Shown: positions 34,729 through 45,465 of the stretch, in pieces | Position numbering within the stretch: position 1 is the stretch's first letter | How the letters are laid out: every line of letters begins with the position of its first letter | Assembly: GCA_001584585.1 (NCBI GenBank) | Contig: LSYV01000014.1 | Location: forward strand, 268,319 to 332,318 | Length of the DNA: 64,000 nt | Direction: 5' to 3' | Source of the DNA: Gonium pectorale | Lineage: Eukaryota > Chlorophyta > Chlorophyceae > Chlamydomonadales > Volvocaceae | Program-made: the position numbers and the translations under genes | The notes under the pieces: generated by a model | The model's database searches: none | The model's input: only the letters and a program-made list of their open reading frames with translations | What the model was told of the DNA's origin: nothing

Positions 34729-36235
34729 GATGTGTCTTCGTCGGACCTGGATGTCGTGGTGGACTCGGACACGGACCCATGCATATGGGAGCATAAGCGT
34801 GCAGCGACCTTTTCAAGCTACTTTACGGCTCAAGCCATGCTTCCAAATGTGGAGGACCCAGGACCCTACCGAGTTTGGGGTGCGGCGTTGGCCTCGCGTA
34901 GGGAGGGGAGCGCCGGCGGTGAGGATCCCGAGCCGACGTACTCCTATAGGGCAGAGATTCGTGATGAGAATACCATGGCCTTTGACCGGCCGGGCGTGTG
35001 CGACGGGGCCCTCCCGGGAGGGACATCCCGAGCGCTGGTGCGGGGACGGTGCGAAGGTCTGTCGGAGGGCGGGCCTTGGGGTTGGTAGGCCCGCCTTGGT
35101 CATTGCGCAATCTGGGTTGTGTTATTTGACTGTATCTGTAAGCGGGCAAGCGCACAGCGTGTGCGAGGGAACCTTGGCGGTGATCGTTTTGAACCGATGC
35201 TGGGGCCCAGTGATTTGGTCCGTTTGCCACATGTGGGACACTGGCACCGTGGGACTTGACTTTCCGTAAAAACTTGAGGAGCTGGCCGGGAGACTCACGT
35301 CACGCCTGTACGGGGAGCCGTACCGCACACGCACATGTTAGCTTACATGGCGGGCACTTGGGATTCCTCTTTGGTTGGCTTGAAACAACTGGGCTTTGCA
35401 TCTGCAAGCGATGGCTGCCATATCTGTAAACGACGGTTGCGGTTGACAGACATGGTGTTACCGGTACCAACACATGAAGACTCGGCGATCCCAACAGCAG
35501 AGGCGTACAAACTCTAGCCTGCCCTCAAAGGCCTGCACCATCGCACGACCCTGCGCCCTGAGCCGTACCCACGTTTAGAAAAATCAACTATGCGCATACG
35601 CAAGGTTGCCACATTGCGAACGAGCAGCAGCCGGCGCTGACGCGGCATCGATAACCGCACCAACCATGAACCGAGCAGACTGACACCGGTGTGCTGGTCA
35701 CACTGCACGTCACAAGGCATCGTACCGAGGTCCCACAACCTGGGGCCACCCCGCCGTCCATGACTACACTGCGCAAACTTGCCCGTTGCTGCATACTGTG
35801 CGACGTCATGAGTATCCACCCGCAACAATGCCAATAGTATCCTGCCACCCCGCCATTTTACTTTCCTGCCGCGCATCTCGTTGCCCATGGTTACACGTGT
35901 GTCGAGTGCCACTCTATCCGCAATGCCGCCTGGGTTTAGGTTAACAGGTCCATAGTGTGTCATGAACATGTAACCCCCGTGACGTCGGATGGGACGCACC
36001 ACAGAGGCCTTGTACATCATCCCCCAACGAACAGGCGCCCATTGTGACCCATACCGTTCGGCATACGCTTCTAGTCATCCGTTTCTGGTTCTCTTTTTTT
36101 CTAGTGCTGTCACTGAAGCATCATCCTGCGATATGTCAACCCCGAAGAGGGGTGCGGGGCATTCCGCACCCCGGGATGCTAGCCCCAAAGGCCTCGGCTA
36201 CACAGGGTCTCACACGCCAGCTATCGCACACATCC
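34729..36235. other. Intergenic region, convergent genes
   Basis: 3' flanks of the PsbP-domain gene (plus) and of PSF3 (minus). TGTAA occurs on the plus strand near 35137 and on the minus strand near 35888, both plausible poly(A) signals. No gene is supported. Confidence 0.5.
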
Positions 36236-36850
36236 TCAACCGTCCACGCGTTGCCGCGACTCCCGCTGATCCGCGCCCTCTCGGCTGGACGAAGCCCGTT
36301 TCCGGGAAGGGGGCACCACTGCTGTTGAGCGTGGTCGTGCACCGCGCGCCCACATCTCCGCACGCGCCACCGAGTCCCTGCCCGCCTCAAACACCGCCAG
36401 CTCCTCCAGCGACAGCTTGCTCTGAAGCTCCAGCATGTCCTCGCCGGACACGGTGCTGAGGCCTTTGGAGACTAGCTCGCGGTACCGCGTGGCGTAGGTG
36501 CGGGACAGGAAGTCCGACAGCGTCAGGTCCTGCATGAACTGGTTGCACTTGTTCCCCACATCGTAGAAAAACGGCGCGCGGCCCTTGAGGTTGATGCACT
36601 CCGCGCCGGCGTTCAACTTGCGCCGGTAGCGCTCGCTATACATCTCGGGCAGGCCGAACGACGCCATGCCCCGACGTGTGAGCGCAGCAGCCAGCCAGAG
36701 GGGCGCGTCAACCTTTGCGCCAGCTTCTATGTCATCGCTGGTCGACCCTGGCTCCAGCACGCGCGCGACGCCCAAGGCCCCAAACTTGAAGCGCGTTGGC
36801 ACAGTCGTCTCTTCGGCTAACGCTGCATCGATGCTCCAGTAATCAGCCAT
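36236..36850 (-). CDS. PSF3: GINS complex subunit PSF3 (DNA replication)
   Basis: Single-exon gene of 204 aa. PSF3 is one of four GINS subunits; GINS joins Cdc45 and MCM2-7 to form the CMG replicative helicase. The N-terminus MADYWSIDAALAEE matches the conserved PSF3 opening M-x-x-Y-Y/W-x-I-D. It is followed by LEPGSTSDDIEAGAKVDAPLWLA, the family's G-S-x-x-D-x-I-x-x-G-x-K-V-x-x-P-x-W-L signature, and by RAPFFYDVG, which matches the P-Y/F-F-Y-E-x-G block. The helical region FLSRTYATRYRELVSKG follows. The C-terminal 35 residues are Arg/Ser-rich and unconserved. The frame extends upstream without a stop, but homology places the start at 36850. It is convergent with the PsbP-domain gene. Confidence 0.92.
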   Translation of the reverse strand: MADYWSIDAALAEETTVPTRFKFGALGVARVLEPGSTSDDIEAGAKVDAPLWLAAALTRRGMASFGLPEMYSERYRRKLNAGAECINLKGRAPFFYDVGNKCNQFMQDLTLSDFLSRTYATRYRELVSKGLSTVSGEDMLELQSKLSLEELAVFEAGRDSVARAEMWARGARPRSTAVVPPSRKRASSSREGADQRESRQRVDG

Positions 36851-38108
36851 AATTGCCCGCGCTTTCGAGTCAAGGCTAGGCACGAAGGCCCTCTTACAAC
36901 GTGAAGACCGTCGTCGGGGCACCAATCGATGTGAAGCTAGATTTCTAACGTGGTCATTCTCTTCTTGCAGTAAGCAGTGCAGCATGAGAAGCGGTGCCGA
37001 GCTGTCGCCGTGCCGTGGATTTGGACGACGCGTGGAACCTGTTGTCACCGGCCAGGCTGCAAGGCCCTACAACATGACGACATGCGAGCTGCATGTGCTT
37101 TGCTGAGGATAGGAGCGGCGGGGTGTGTGACGTCCTTCACTAGCTCGACAAGGGAAGTTGAGCATGCGGCCCCACCATGCGGTCCTGGGCCCATGCTCCG
37201 GGAGCCGTCTCACGGTGCTTGCTACATCGCACGGGGTCCTTTGCTGTTGCATTCCAGTCATCGAGAGGCAGTTGCCTAACATTAGGCGGCTTGCTGGGCC
37301 GCTGGGGCTACACGTGGCGAGGATGCCCTTCCGCACCGGTGGTGTGCCGTACGGCCGGAGGCGCCGAAGGCATGCTACCCGGATTGTAACCCACGGATAC
37401 CACGTGCCGACACCCATTGTGAATTCACCCGGACTTTTACTTGGTTTCCGGGCTGCCTGAGGCTGCGAGGGGCACACTTAGTGCAGATGCGCTGAGCTGA
37501 GACCGCCTTGCTGACACCAGGCACCAGACACATACTTACACATAAATCGCCTTGCTGACACCAGGCACCAGACACATACTTACACATAGTTACCGCATGA
37601 TGATGCTTTCTTGTGGGGGACAAGCCAGTCTTATGCACAGCAGAGAGGCCTCTGGCAGGGGTCGGTGGCGAGGGTGGCGTGTTCGTCATGGCCATGTTGC
37701 TAATGAGGCAGGAGTGGAGGGTCAATAAGCTTTCCAACATTAGGTGCTCGGCGTTTTGCCCCCTGAATTGTGCGGGCGCGAGCTACACTACAAATACTCT
37801 CGTTTCACTTGTGAACAGCATACCCTCCAAAGCTAGCCGCGTCCAAAACCTTTCCATGGCCTCCAGCCTGCAGGGACACGTGACGTCTCCTGTAATCCCC
37901 CCACCCGCAGTGCGTATACTACAAGCCACACAGCACAGCAGAAAGCCACCTGCAAAACAGCAACCCCAAGCATCAAACATATGACGCGTCATCTCACGCC
38001 AAGCGCATGCAATTATGAGAAGTGCCACTCCAGTTCGCCAGGCAGCACACGCCACTCCCCAAAACCCAGACTAGCCCGAAGTAGCAAGCGCCCTCGCTGT
38101 CTCGCGCC
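36851..38108. other. Intergenic region with eIF3a 3' flank
   Basis: This holds the PSF3 promoter side and the eIF3a 3' UTR, including a 44-bp duplication at 37504-37588 described separately. No coding exon is supported. Confidence 0.5.
37504..37588 (-). repeat. 44-bp tandem duplication carrying TGTAA poly(A) signals
   Basis: Two nearly perfect copies start CGCCTTGCTGACACCAGGCA and continue with CCAGACACATACTTACACATA. Read on the minus strand, each copy contains TGTAAG. They lie about 525-570 bases downstream of the eIF3a stop codon, a typical 3' UTR length for this kind of alga, so the duplicated unit may hold the eIF3a polyadenylation signal twice. Confidence 0.75.
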
Positions 38109-41100
38109 TTAGCGGCGAAGGTGAGGCGGGACGAACTTGCCGCCGCCGCCGCTGCCACCCGATGGCGGGGGAGGCGCAGCACCGGACGACGGCGCGGCAC
38201 CGCGGAGGGCGGGCGGAACAAACTTGGAACCGCCGCCACTAGCCGCCGGAGCGGCGTCCCGCGGCGGCGCGTCCCGCGGAGGCATGTCGCGGGGCGGCAG
38301 GTCCCGCGGAGGCGCATCCCGGTCGCGCCATGAGTCACGCGGCGCGCCGGCGTCACGCGGCGGCCCGAAGTCGCGGGGCGGTCCCTCCGGCCCGCGGCGG
38401 CGCCAGCCGCTGCCCTCGTCGTCACCGCCAGCCGCCGGGGCTGGAGCAGCCGCCGGCGCCGGCGCGGCAGCAGGTGGTGCCGCACCGCCACCAGAGCCGC
38501 CGCCGGCTTCCATTTGGCGGCGCAGGTGAGGCGGGACGAACTTAACGCCACCGGCCGCGGCGCTGGACGCTGCCGCGGGGGCGGGCGCCGCCAGGCCCAG
38601 GTTCGCGCGCTCCTCCGCCTTGCGCCGCTCGATCTCCTCCTCGCGCGCGCGCTGCTTGGCCAGGGCCTCGTCCAGCTTGCGCTGGCGCTCGGCCTCCTCG
38701 GCCTGAAAGAGATTTTGCAAATTCAGAGGCGAGGAGGTTAACCGGGCTTCCAAACGCATCTCCAACATGGAAAATGCAACCACATATGCTATTTTATGGG
38801 GTAGGAAGAGGCAAAGAAGCTCAGCACCGGAAAAGGTTTACTCATGCCCGTTGGACGGGTCAGTAGTCTAACATGTATTTTGGTATTGCCATCACCGCTT
38901 CTGTTTCGTGTTATGGGCCGGTCGCCAGGGGCAGGGGAGGAAGGCGTCAGTCACCGATAAGGTGTACTCATGCCCCATGCGGGGTCAGTAGTCTAACATG
39001 TATTTGGTGTGAGGCATCACGGCCTTCCTGCCGCTGCAACTGTCTGAAGACGGGGCCTCCGTAAGCTGTAGCTAAAGTGCGCGCTGTAGCATTTGTATGC
39101 GACTGTAATACGCGACGGAGGGCTCAGCCACGGATATGTTGTACTCATGCCCGTTGGACGGGTCAGTAGTCTAACATGTATATTTGTGTAAAGCATCACA
39201 GCCATCCGTACGTGAGTGCGTTGCAGGGAAACAGCCTCCTACGACGGATACGTACGACATGATGCAAGTTCGCACGTCAATCGGGCCGGGGTGCTTTTCG
39301 GATGTTTGCGGGCATCGGCGAGAGGCTCAGTCACGGATATGTTGTACTCATGCCCTGTGAGGGGTCAGTAGTCTAACATGTATTTGGAGTGAAACATCAA
39401 AGCCTCGACGCCCCTCGGTTGCGCAATGCTAGCTCTACAATTGCCGCAGCAATCGCGAGCAACCGCAGCAACCCCTCCGCCCTCGCCGCGTACGTACCTT
39501 CTTGCGCGCCTCCTCCTCGCGGCGCCGCTGCTCCTCAATCTCCCGCATGCGCGCCTCCACATCCGCGCGGCAGCGCGTCACATAGGCCTTGCGACGCGCG
39601 ATCTCGCGCTCGTACTTGCGCTGCTCGCGCATCTCGGCCATGCGCCGCTCGCGCTCGCGGCGCAGCGCCTGGAACTCGGCCTCGCGGCGCTGCATAATGA
39701 TGCCCTTGAACACCTCCTTGTCCGGCACCATGTAGGCCTATTGGGAGAGAAGGGAACGGGGCAGGCGGAGGGTGACGTTCGCCAGGAGTTAATGAGAACA
39801 GAGTACCTGGTACGGGCAGGCGGATAAGGGATGCACGGTTGCTGCAAATCCGAACCATAGACTACAGTCTTGTAGACAATAGTCTTGTGCGAAATGAGCT
39901 GAAATCGCGCCAAAGAGGCCTGCATGGCCGTCCTGCATGAACACAATGCAGGCGCGTACCCGCCATTACTTTCCGCTTCCGCTTCCTCGCCCCGCCCCAC
40001 CCCACGACCTAACCCACCAGCTTGCGCTTCTCCTCGATGTCCACCTCCCAGGCCTGGCGGTGCAGGCGGGCGGCCTCCATCTGCGCAGCCTCCCAGTAGG
40101 CGCGGTCCGCCTCCTGGCGCTCCTTCCAGGCAGTCTGCGGGCCGCATCCAGGAGCAGAGGAAGCAGCGACGGTGTTTGAGAGACCCACGAGTCGAAAGAG
40201 AAAAATGGCTTGCCTTGAATGCAGTGCGGGTAGCCAATTAGACACTCTGTGGCATGCATCTGTACCGCAAACATACACTGTTCAAAACGGCCATAAGCTC
40301 TTCTGTTTCACGTCGTCGGATCACCTCATCGTCACCCATTACCCATGTGGGCACTCCGGCACCGCAGTAGCGACAACAATGAAACCCGCAGTCGCCCACC
40401 TCCAGCCCACACGTTCCCCAGTTCCTCTCTCATCTCTCGCACCTCGAGGAACGGCGCCTCCTCCTCGCGGCGGGCGCGCTCCAGGTGGTCCATGTTCCTC
40501 GCGTGGCGCGCCATGCGGCGCTCCAGCTCCTGCTGCTCCTTGATGCGCTCGCTCATCAGGTCCTTGATGACCGCTGTCTTCTCCAGCTTCTCGCCCTCCT
40601 TGACCTGGACAGGGCGCGATTAGGGCGGCCCGGCGCGGAAAGTGAGTCGGTTATGACCATATTCCAATCCATTTGAGAAAGCCATAGACGGATGGACGCT
40701 GTGTGCAGTTACAGCATAGCGCTGACGGACGGGGCACACGCGTTGAAGTCGCCCTCCACAAGGGATAAGCAAACCTGCACCTCGTCAAGTGCTGAGCCAC
40801 GTCCCATGCAAACCCCCAACAACACCCCCTTTCGTTTGGCCCCTCCCCCGCGCCGCGCCGCCGCATCGCGACGCACCTTGATGTTGCGGGCACCCAGGTG
40901 CGCGCGGAGCTCCTCCTGCTCCCTCTCCTCCATCTCCCGCTGGATGCGCTCGCTCTCGCGGCGCAGCGCCTCCTCGCGGCGGCGCTTCTCCTCCGCCAGC
41001 TCGTGCGCGCGCTGCGCCTGCGCCTTCATCTGCGCCTGCAGCTGCTCCGCCTCGTAGGCGGCGCGCTCCGACTCCTCCTTCTTCTTCTCAATCGCCATCT

Positions 41101-44100
41101 GGAGAGGGAGGGGGCGAGGCACAACGGGACGGGCGAGGAGTTCAAGGGCCAGGATGAACAAAGCCAAAGCTGCTTGTCCATGACCGTTCAGCATATCGCA
41201 GCATACAGGAGACTCGTAGCAAGCCGCTAGCCCCGGGCCCCACCTTGCGCGCCATGGCCTTGAGGTGCTCGCCCTCGAGCGTCTCCCGCGCGGCGCGGAT
41301 AATGGCCTCCCGGCGGGCCGCCTCGGCCGGCTGCAGCTGCAGCGGCACCGGGCTCATCATGGCCACCGCCTTGGCCAGGCGCTTGGCAATCGAGGCCAGG
41401 TGGTTGCGGACCTGGGCGCGGGACAGGGAGCGAAAGGCATCGAGTAAAAGGGGCGCGCGATGGGGAGGCGCGAAAATGATAAGGGCTGACAGTACTGGAA
41501 GACAGGGATGGCACGGGCAGCCGTGAAGCAGGGGCGAGGAAAAGGCCACGTGCTGGCCATGCCACCACGAGTGCTCCCTTCAACTCCGGCCCACCTTGTC
41601 GCTCTCAACGCTCTGTGCCCCGAAGTGCAGGGTGCCGTTGCGGTGATCCACTCGCATCTGCAGGTACTCGTACTTGACGGCGTCCACCACCACAGCCTCC
41701 ACCTCGGCAAAGCTGCGGGTCGGAGCCAGGATCGACAGAGACAGGCGCCAGATAAAAGCGACACGTGCAGCATCTGCCTTCTCAGCTTCCCCCCTTGCTC
41801 CATCTGCTGATCCCCCCAGTCGTGAAAGGCACAGAAGCTCCATTTCCTACCCATGTCCCCGAAGCACTCCCGCCCCCCGCCAGCTCCATGCGGCCCAGCC
41901 AGCCGGCCGGCCAACAGGCCCACCTGTAGAAGGGCACCAGCGCCGCGAGCTCGCTGATGCGCATGACCGAGTACACCTCGCTCAGCTGCTTGAGCAGGCG
42001 CAGCACGGCCGCCTGCTTGAGCGCGGGGACGTACTTGTCCAGCGCCACCGAGCGCACGGGCGCCGTCGACGACAGCGGCACGGCCGCCAGCTCGGGCAGC
42101 TTCTCCAGCAGCGGCGCCAGGCGGGCACACAGCTCCAGCGGGCTGAAGTCCTGCGCGCGTCGGAGTGGGGAGGGGACGGGAGGTCAGCGTCGGCGACCAG
42201 CAGGCGATGGAGCAACGCGATTCTAATGCTCTGAAGCCAATACCGACTTGGGGCAGACCTGATCGAAGCTTCTGCTGCCCGCGTCCGCTCATGCTGTCAA
42301 TGCCGGCGGATTATGCATGCTTCCTTTGGAACCAGGAACCGTGGAGAAACGGACGTACACCAACAAACATGGCAAGAGCCTGAGCTTCTCCATGCGCCAG
42401 CCCACGTGAAGAAAGCAGCAACGTGATGTGGGGCAATCAGTGACGCTACCCACCACGGCAGGCAGGGCAGGCCGGATTGAGCCGCTCAATGTCCTCAGAT
42501 GTGATATCACCACCAGGCCACTCCCGTGGGTAGGCCAGGTGCGTGCCCATAAAGTACTGAGGGTGCGCCGACCTTCCCCAGCTTCACCCATACCGCTACA
42601 CTCCCTGAAGCCAAGCCACCCTTTCGACCCAACCCCTCCTAAACTCTCATCTCGTCATGCACCGCTTTCAGCCCGGTTCAGTATCCCAGTAGTTGCTTCG
42701 TGGGTTCCAGGTTTGTTGTCTCCCGTCAGAAGTCGATTTGCCATAAAACCCTAAATCGAAGTGGCTGTTCCCATCGTCACATCCCCTACACCTGTTCTCC
42801 CCTTCCCAGCCGAGGAAAGAAGGAAACGCTCGCTTCCTCAGCGTCATCTGTGCTCGGGGGCAGCACCGCACCTGGCTGAGCGCGTCGTGGATGGCACGGA
42901 CCTCCGGCGGCACCAGCGCCAGCAGGTTAGAGCTGCTGATGGTGGCCAGCAGCGCCTGGCGGGTCAGCAGGCTGCGGGCGTCCTTCTTGGCGTCCTGTGC
43001 GGGCGGGTGCGCGGGCGGAGGGAGGGAAGAAGGGTCTTACTCCTCACAGCCAAGAGAGTAGCGACCGACACCGTAAGACAGACATGGGGGCGTCCACACG
43101 ACGGCCAACGTGGCGGCGAGTTGCTGTGCATCAGAGCAAGCTTGGCCGTGTACCCACTGCCGTCGAGTCCACCCGACAATCAGCGACGCCCTTCCTAATC
43201 CCCACGCCCCTGAACACACGCAGGCAGCGCCACGTCCTCCTCGTTCACGGCCCCGTCCCAACCGACATCCCCGGGATCCGGACCGTCTTGCACCCCCGCC
43301 CCCCACCACCATGACGTGCTCACCACGGCGAAGCCCAGGATGGTGGCCATGCGGTTGGAGCGGTCCTTCTCCTGCTCGGCCGCCACGGCATCGCTGACGC
43401 CCACGCGGGGGCCGGCGGAGGGCCCTCGCTCGTAGGGCAGTATGGCCAGCGCCGCCAGCAGCACCGACGTGGCCATCTGCTGGTAGTCCGACGGCAGCAT
43501 GCCGCGGGCGTGCTGGCGCGCAAAGCTGAAGAGCTTCAGCCAGGCAAAGGCGTGGTACAGGGGGCTGTCCGAGACGGCAAAGATCTGGGTCAGACGCGTG
43601 TAGTACGACGCGAGCTGCGGCTGCTTGGGCGTCTGCGCAGCGGCGACGCAAAGGGGGCGGGGTACGGGGGATCAGAAGACGGGGTGCAATGTGACGGGAG
43701 AAAGCCGCGCTTCCTTGGGTGCTGCGCTGGCGTTTCCGGGCTGATTGCTCTCTAGGACATTCACTGCAATGCAGTTTGCGGACAGGTAGATCCCAGGGAC
43801 CCCGTGCACCCGCCTCTCCGCTGATCTTTCCGCTGATCTTTCCAATTACTCTGTCCGGGCCAAAGGCGCCGACCCTCAGTATGCGGAAGCGGCAGCAGCA
43901 GCGGCAGCAGCCAGCCGCCTCTCACCTTCTTGGTGAGCGCAATGAGCTGCTGAATGTCCTCCACGGAGCGGAACGCCTCGCCCCACAGCTCCAGCTCGCA
44001 CGCCACGCGCAGCTGCTCAAAGCGGCTCTCCAGGTGCATCGTCATGGTCTCGGGGCCGGCGTCGCGGTTGTCACGCACCTTGCTGCGAGGGGGGGGGAGG

Positions 44101-45465
44101 GGGGGGCCAAGGAGCGGGGGAGTAGAGTGAGGGGACAGGTGGGGAGGTAGGCTTTTGAGCCGGGTCAGGGGCGTAATATTTCGCCGCTTCCAGTGCGCCA
44201 CCGGGTCTTGCACCAAAAACGCCATCGCCCGAACGCTGCTGAACGGTCATATGCCCTCGCGACCGCCCTCGCCGCCGTCCTCACTTGACGAGGTTGGTGA
44301 GGTGCTGGCGCAGGATATCGCACAGGCGCTTAAACTCCGTGGTCCGCTTGTACTGCAGGCAGAAGTGGAAGGCCTTGGTGGCCGTCATCGCGTACAGCGA
44401 CTCCAGCTTGGGGTTGGTGCGCAGAATCTCCAGCACGCTGCGGTAAGACTCCCACAGGAAGCGGAACCAGGGGGTCACCAGCTCGCGGTCCGTGCGGTCC
44501 TGCGCGGATGGGGGGCAACGGAGGGGCGACAGCATGGAGGTGGGCAGCGTGAGGCAGCAGGAGGCAGAGGAGCATGAGGCCGGGATGGGGCGCCTGCGCA
44601 TTGCCACGGATCCAGGGCTAGCGCCGCCAACCATCTGGGCCTCCGCCCTCCCCGCCCGACTTGGGAACTCCGGAGTGGGATGCTGGAGCCGGAGCACGGC
44701 TCCATTCCCCACCCCCAGCGCACGGCGATCCGTGGTGCTTCAAGCCTCTGCGCACCTTGTTCTTCTCGCCGCTGACATAGCTTAGCATGAGCTCCTCCGG
44801 GCTTGCGTCCTCCTCCAAGTCCTCCACATCCAGTGTGACGGCCTACAATCCAACAACGCATCACTTAGCTCCAATAGACGCCCCCGGGAAACCAAGTCTC
44901 CGGGGTAGCATCCCTTCCACTGCAGCGGAAAACATCCAGATCTAGACATACTAAGAGCGCTCTTATTCCCTGATGTCGCTGCGCTAGTTCGCCAGCGCTG
45001 CACGTTCGCGGGCTCCTGCCGGCGGCGTGTTGGCGATCGCACGCGAGGGCGCCTGCCCTTGACGCCGCAAAGATCCAGTCCTATTGAGCATAACCAGAGG
45101 AGCTGCGCAAACAGGCTCACCGCGGCTTTCGCCTGCGCCTCTTCGGCCTTGTCGGCCGCGCGCTTCAGGAAGTGCTTGATGACCTCCTCCAGCGAATTGA
45201 TGTTTACTTGATGGCACATGTTTCGATACTGGAGCAGAGCCTCCTTAGCCATGTTGCGCTTCTTCATATCCACGCAGAGCTCGACGTGGCGGAGCATGAT
45301 CGACTCAAACGTCTTCGACCAGGTGCGGTGCTTCTTGCTGGTAACCACATCGTGGAGGACCGTAAGAGCCTGTGTCTTCTGGCCAATGGCCTCGAGCTCG
45401 TCGGCCCTCTTCAGCGCATTCTCCGGGCGGGCAAAGTTGCCGCCCCCACGGTAGTTTCGCGCCAT
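38109..45465 (-). CDS. EIF3A: Eukaryotic translation initiation factor 3 subunit A
   Basis: Largest scaffold subunit of eIF3, which binds the 40S ribosome during initiation. Fourteen exons (45465-45121, 44842-44756, 44499-44285, 44082-43926, 43632-43324, 42994-42872, 42150-41924, 41712-41595, 41411-41244, 41098-40877, 40604-40443, 40134-40018, 39737-39498, 38702-38109) give 1027 aa, close to the plant length. The N-terminus ([19 protein letters not shown]) and the helical repeats ([34 protein letters not shown]) are canonical. A PCI region spans about residues 320-520, with [20 protein letters not shown] long charged coiled coil rich in E, R, K and A (residues ~580-880) follows. The C-terminus is Gly/Pro/Ala-rich with PPRD repeats and three KFVPP(H/A)LR motifs. 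The last intron (39497-38703) hosts four snoRNA-like units in the same orientation. Confidence 0.96.
38815..38902 (-). ncRNA. Box C/D snoRNA-like unit 1 (eIF3a intron)
   Basis: Read on the minus strand, terminal stem arms AGAAGC and GCTTCT enclose box C (GGTGATGG), the segment TACATGTTAGACTA, an internal D'-like CTGA, a small hairpin CCCGT-CCA-ACGGG, a C'-like CATGAGTA, and a 3' box D CTGA directly beside the closing stem. This is the arrangement of an intron-processed C/D snoRNA that guides rRNA 2'-O-methylation. The target is not assigned. Confidence 0.75.
38939..39028 (-). ncRNA. Box C/D snoRNA-like unit 2 (eIF3a intron)
   Basis: Minus-strand unit with a perfect 7-bp terminal stem (GGAAGGC / GCCTTCC), box C GTGATGC, the shared TACATGTTAGACTA segment, internal CTGA, hairpin CCCC-GCAT-GGGG, C'-like CATGAGTA and terminal box D CTGA. 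It is the best terminal stem of the four. Confidence 0.8.
39117..39207 (-). ncRNA. Box C/D snoRNA-like unit 3 (eIF3a intron)
   Basis: Minus-strand unit with terminal stem GGATGGC / GCCCTCC (six of seven pairs), box C TGTGATGC, the shared TACATGTTAGACTA segment, internal CTGA, hairpin CCCGT-CCA-ACGGG, C'-like CATGAGTA and terminal box D CTGA. Confidence 0.75.
39320..39407 (-). ncRNA. Box C/D snoRNA-like unit 4 (eIF3a intron)
   Basis: Minus-strand unit with terminal stem GAGGC / GCCTC, box C TTGATGT, the shared TACATGTTAGACTA segment, internal CTGA, hairpin CCCCT-CAC-AGGG with slightly different pairing, C'-like CATGAGTA and terminal box D CTGA. Being most 5' in the host transcript, it is the first unit of the cluster. 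Confidence 0.75.

Noticed and set aside
38815..39407. Reading the four repeat units as plus-strand RNAs (e.g. H/ACA, using ACATGT near one end)
   Set aside because: The C, D and C' boxes and their position next to the terminal stems fit only the minus strand, which is also the host transcript's strand.
38815..39407. Units as simple tandem satellite or transposon remnants
   Set aside because: Spacing is uneven, flanks differ, and stem arms change in a compensatory way, which is not expected of a satellite.
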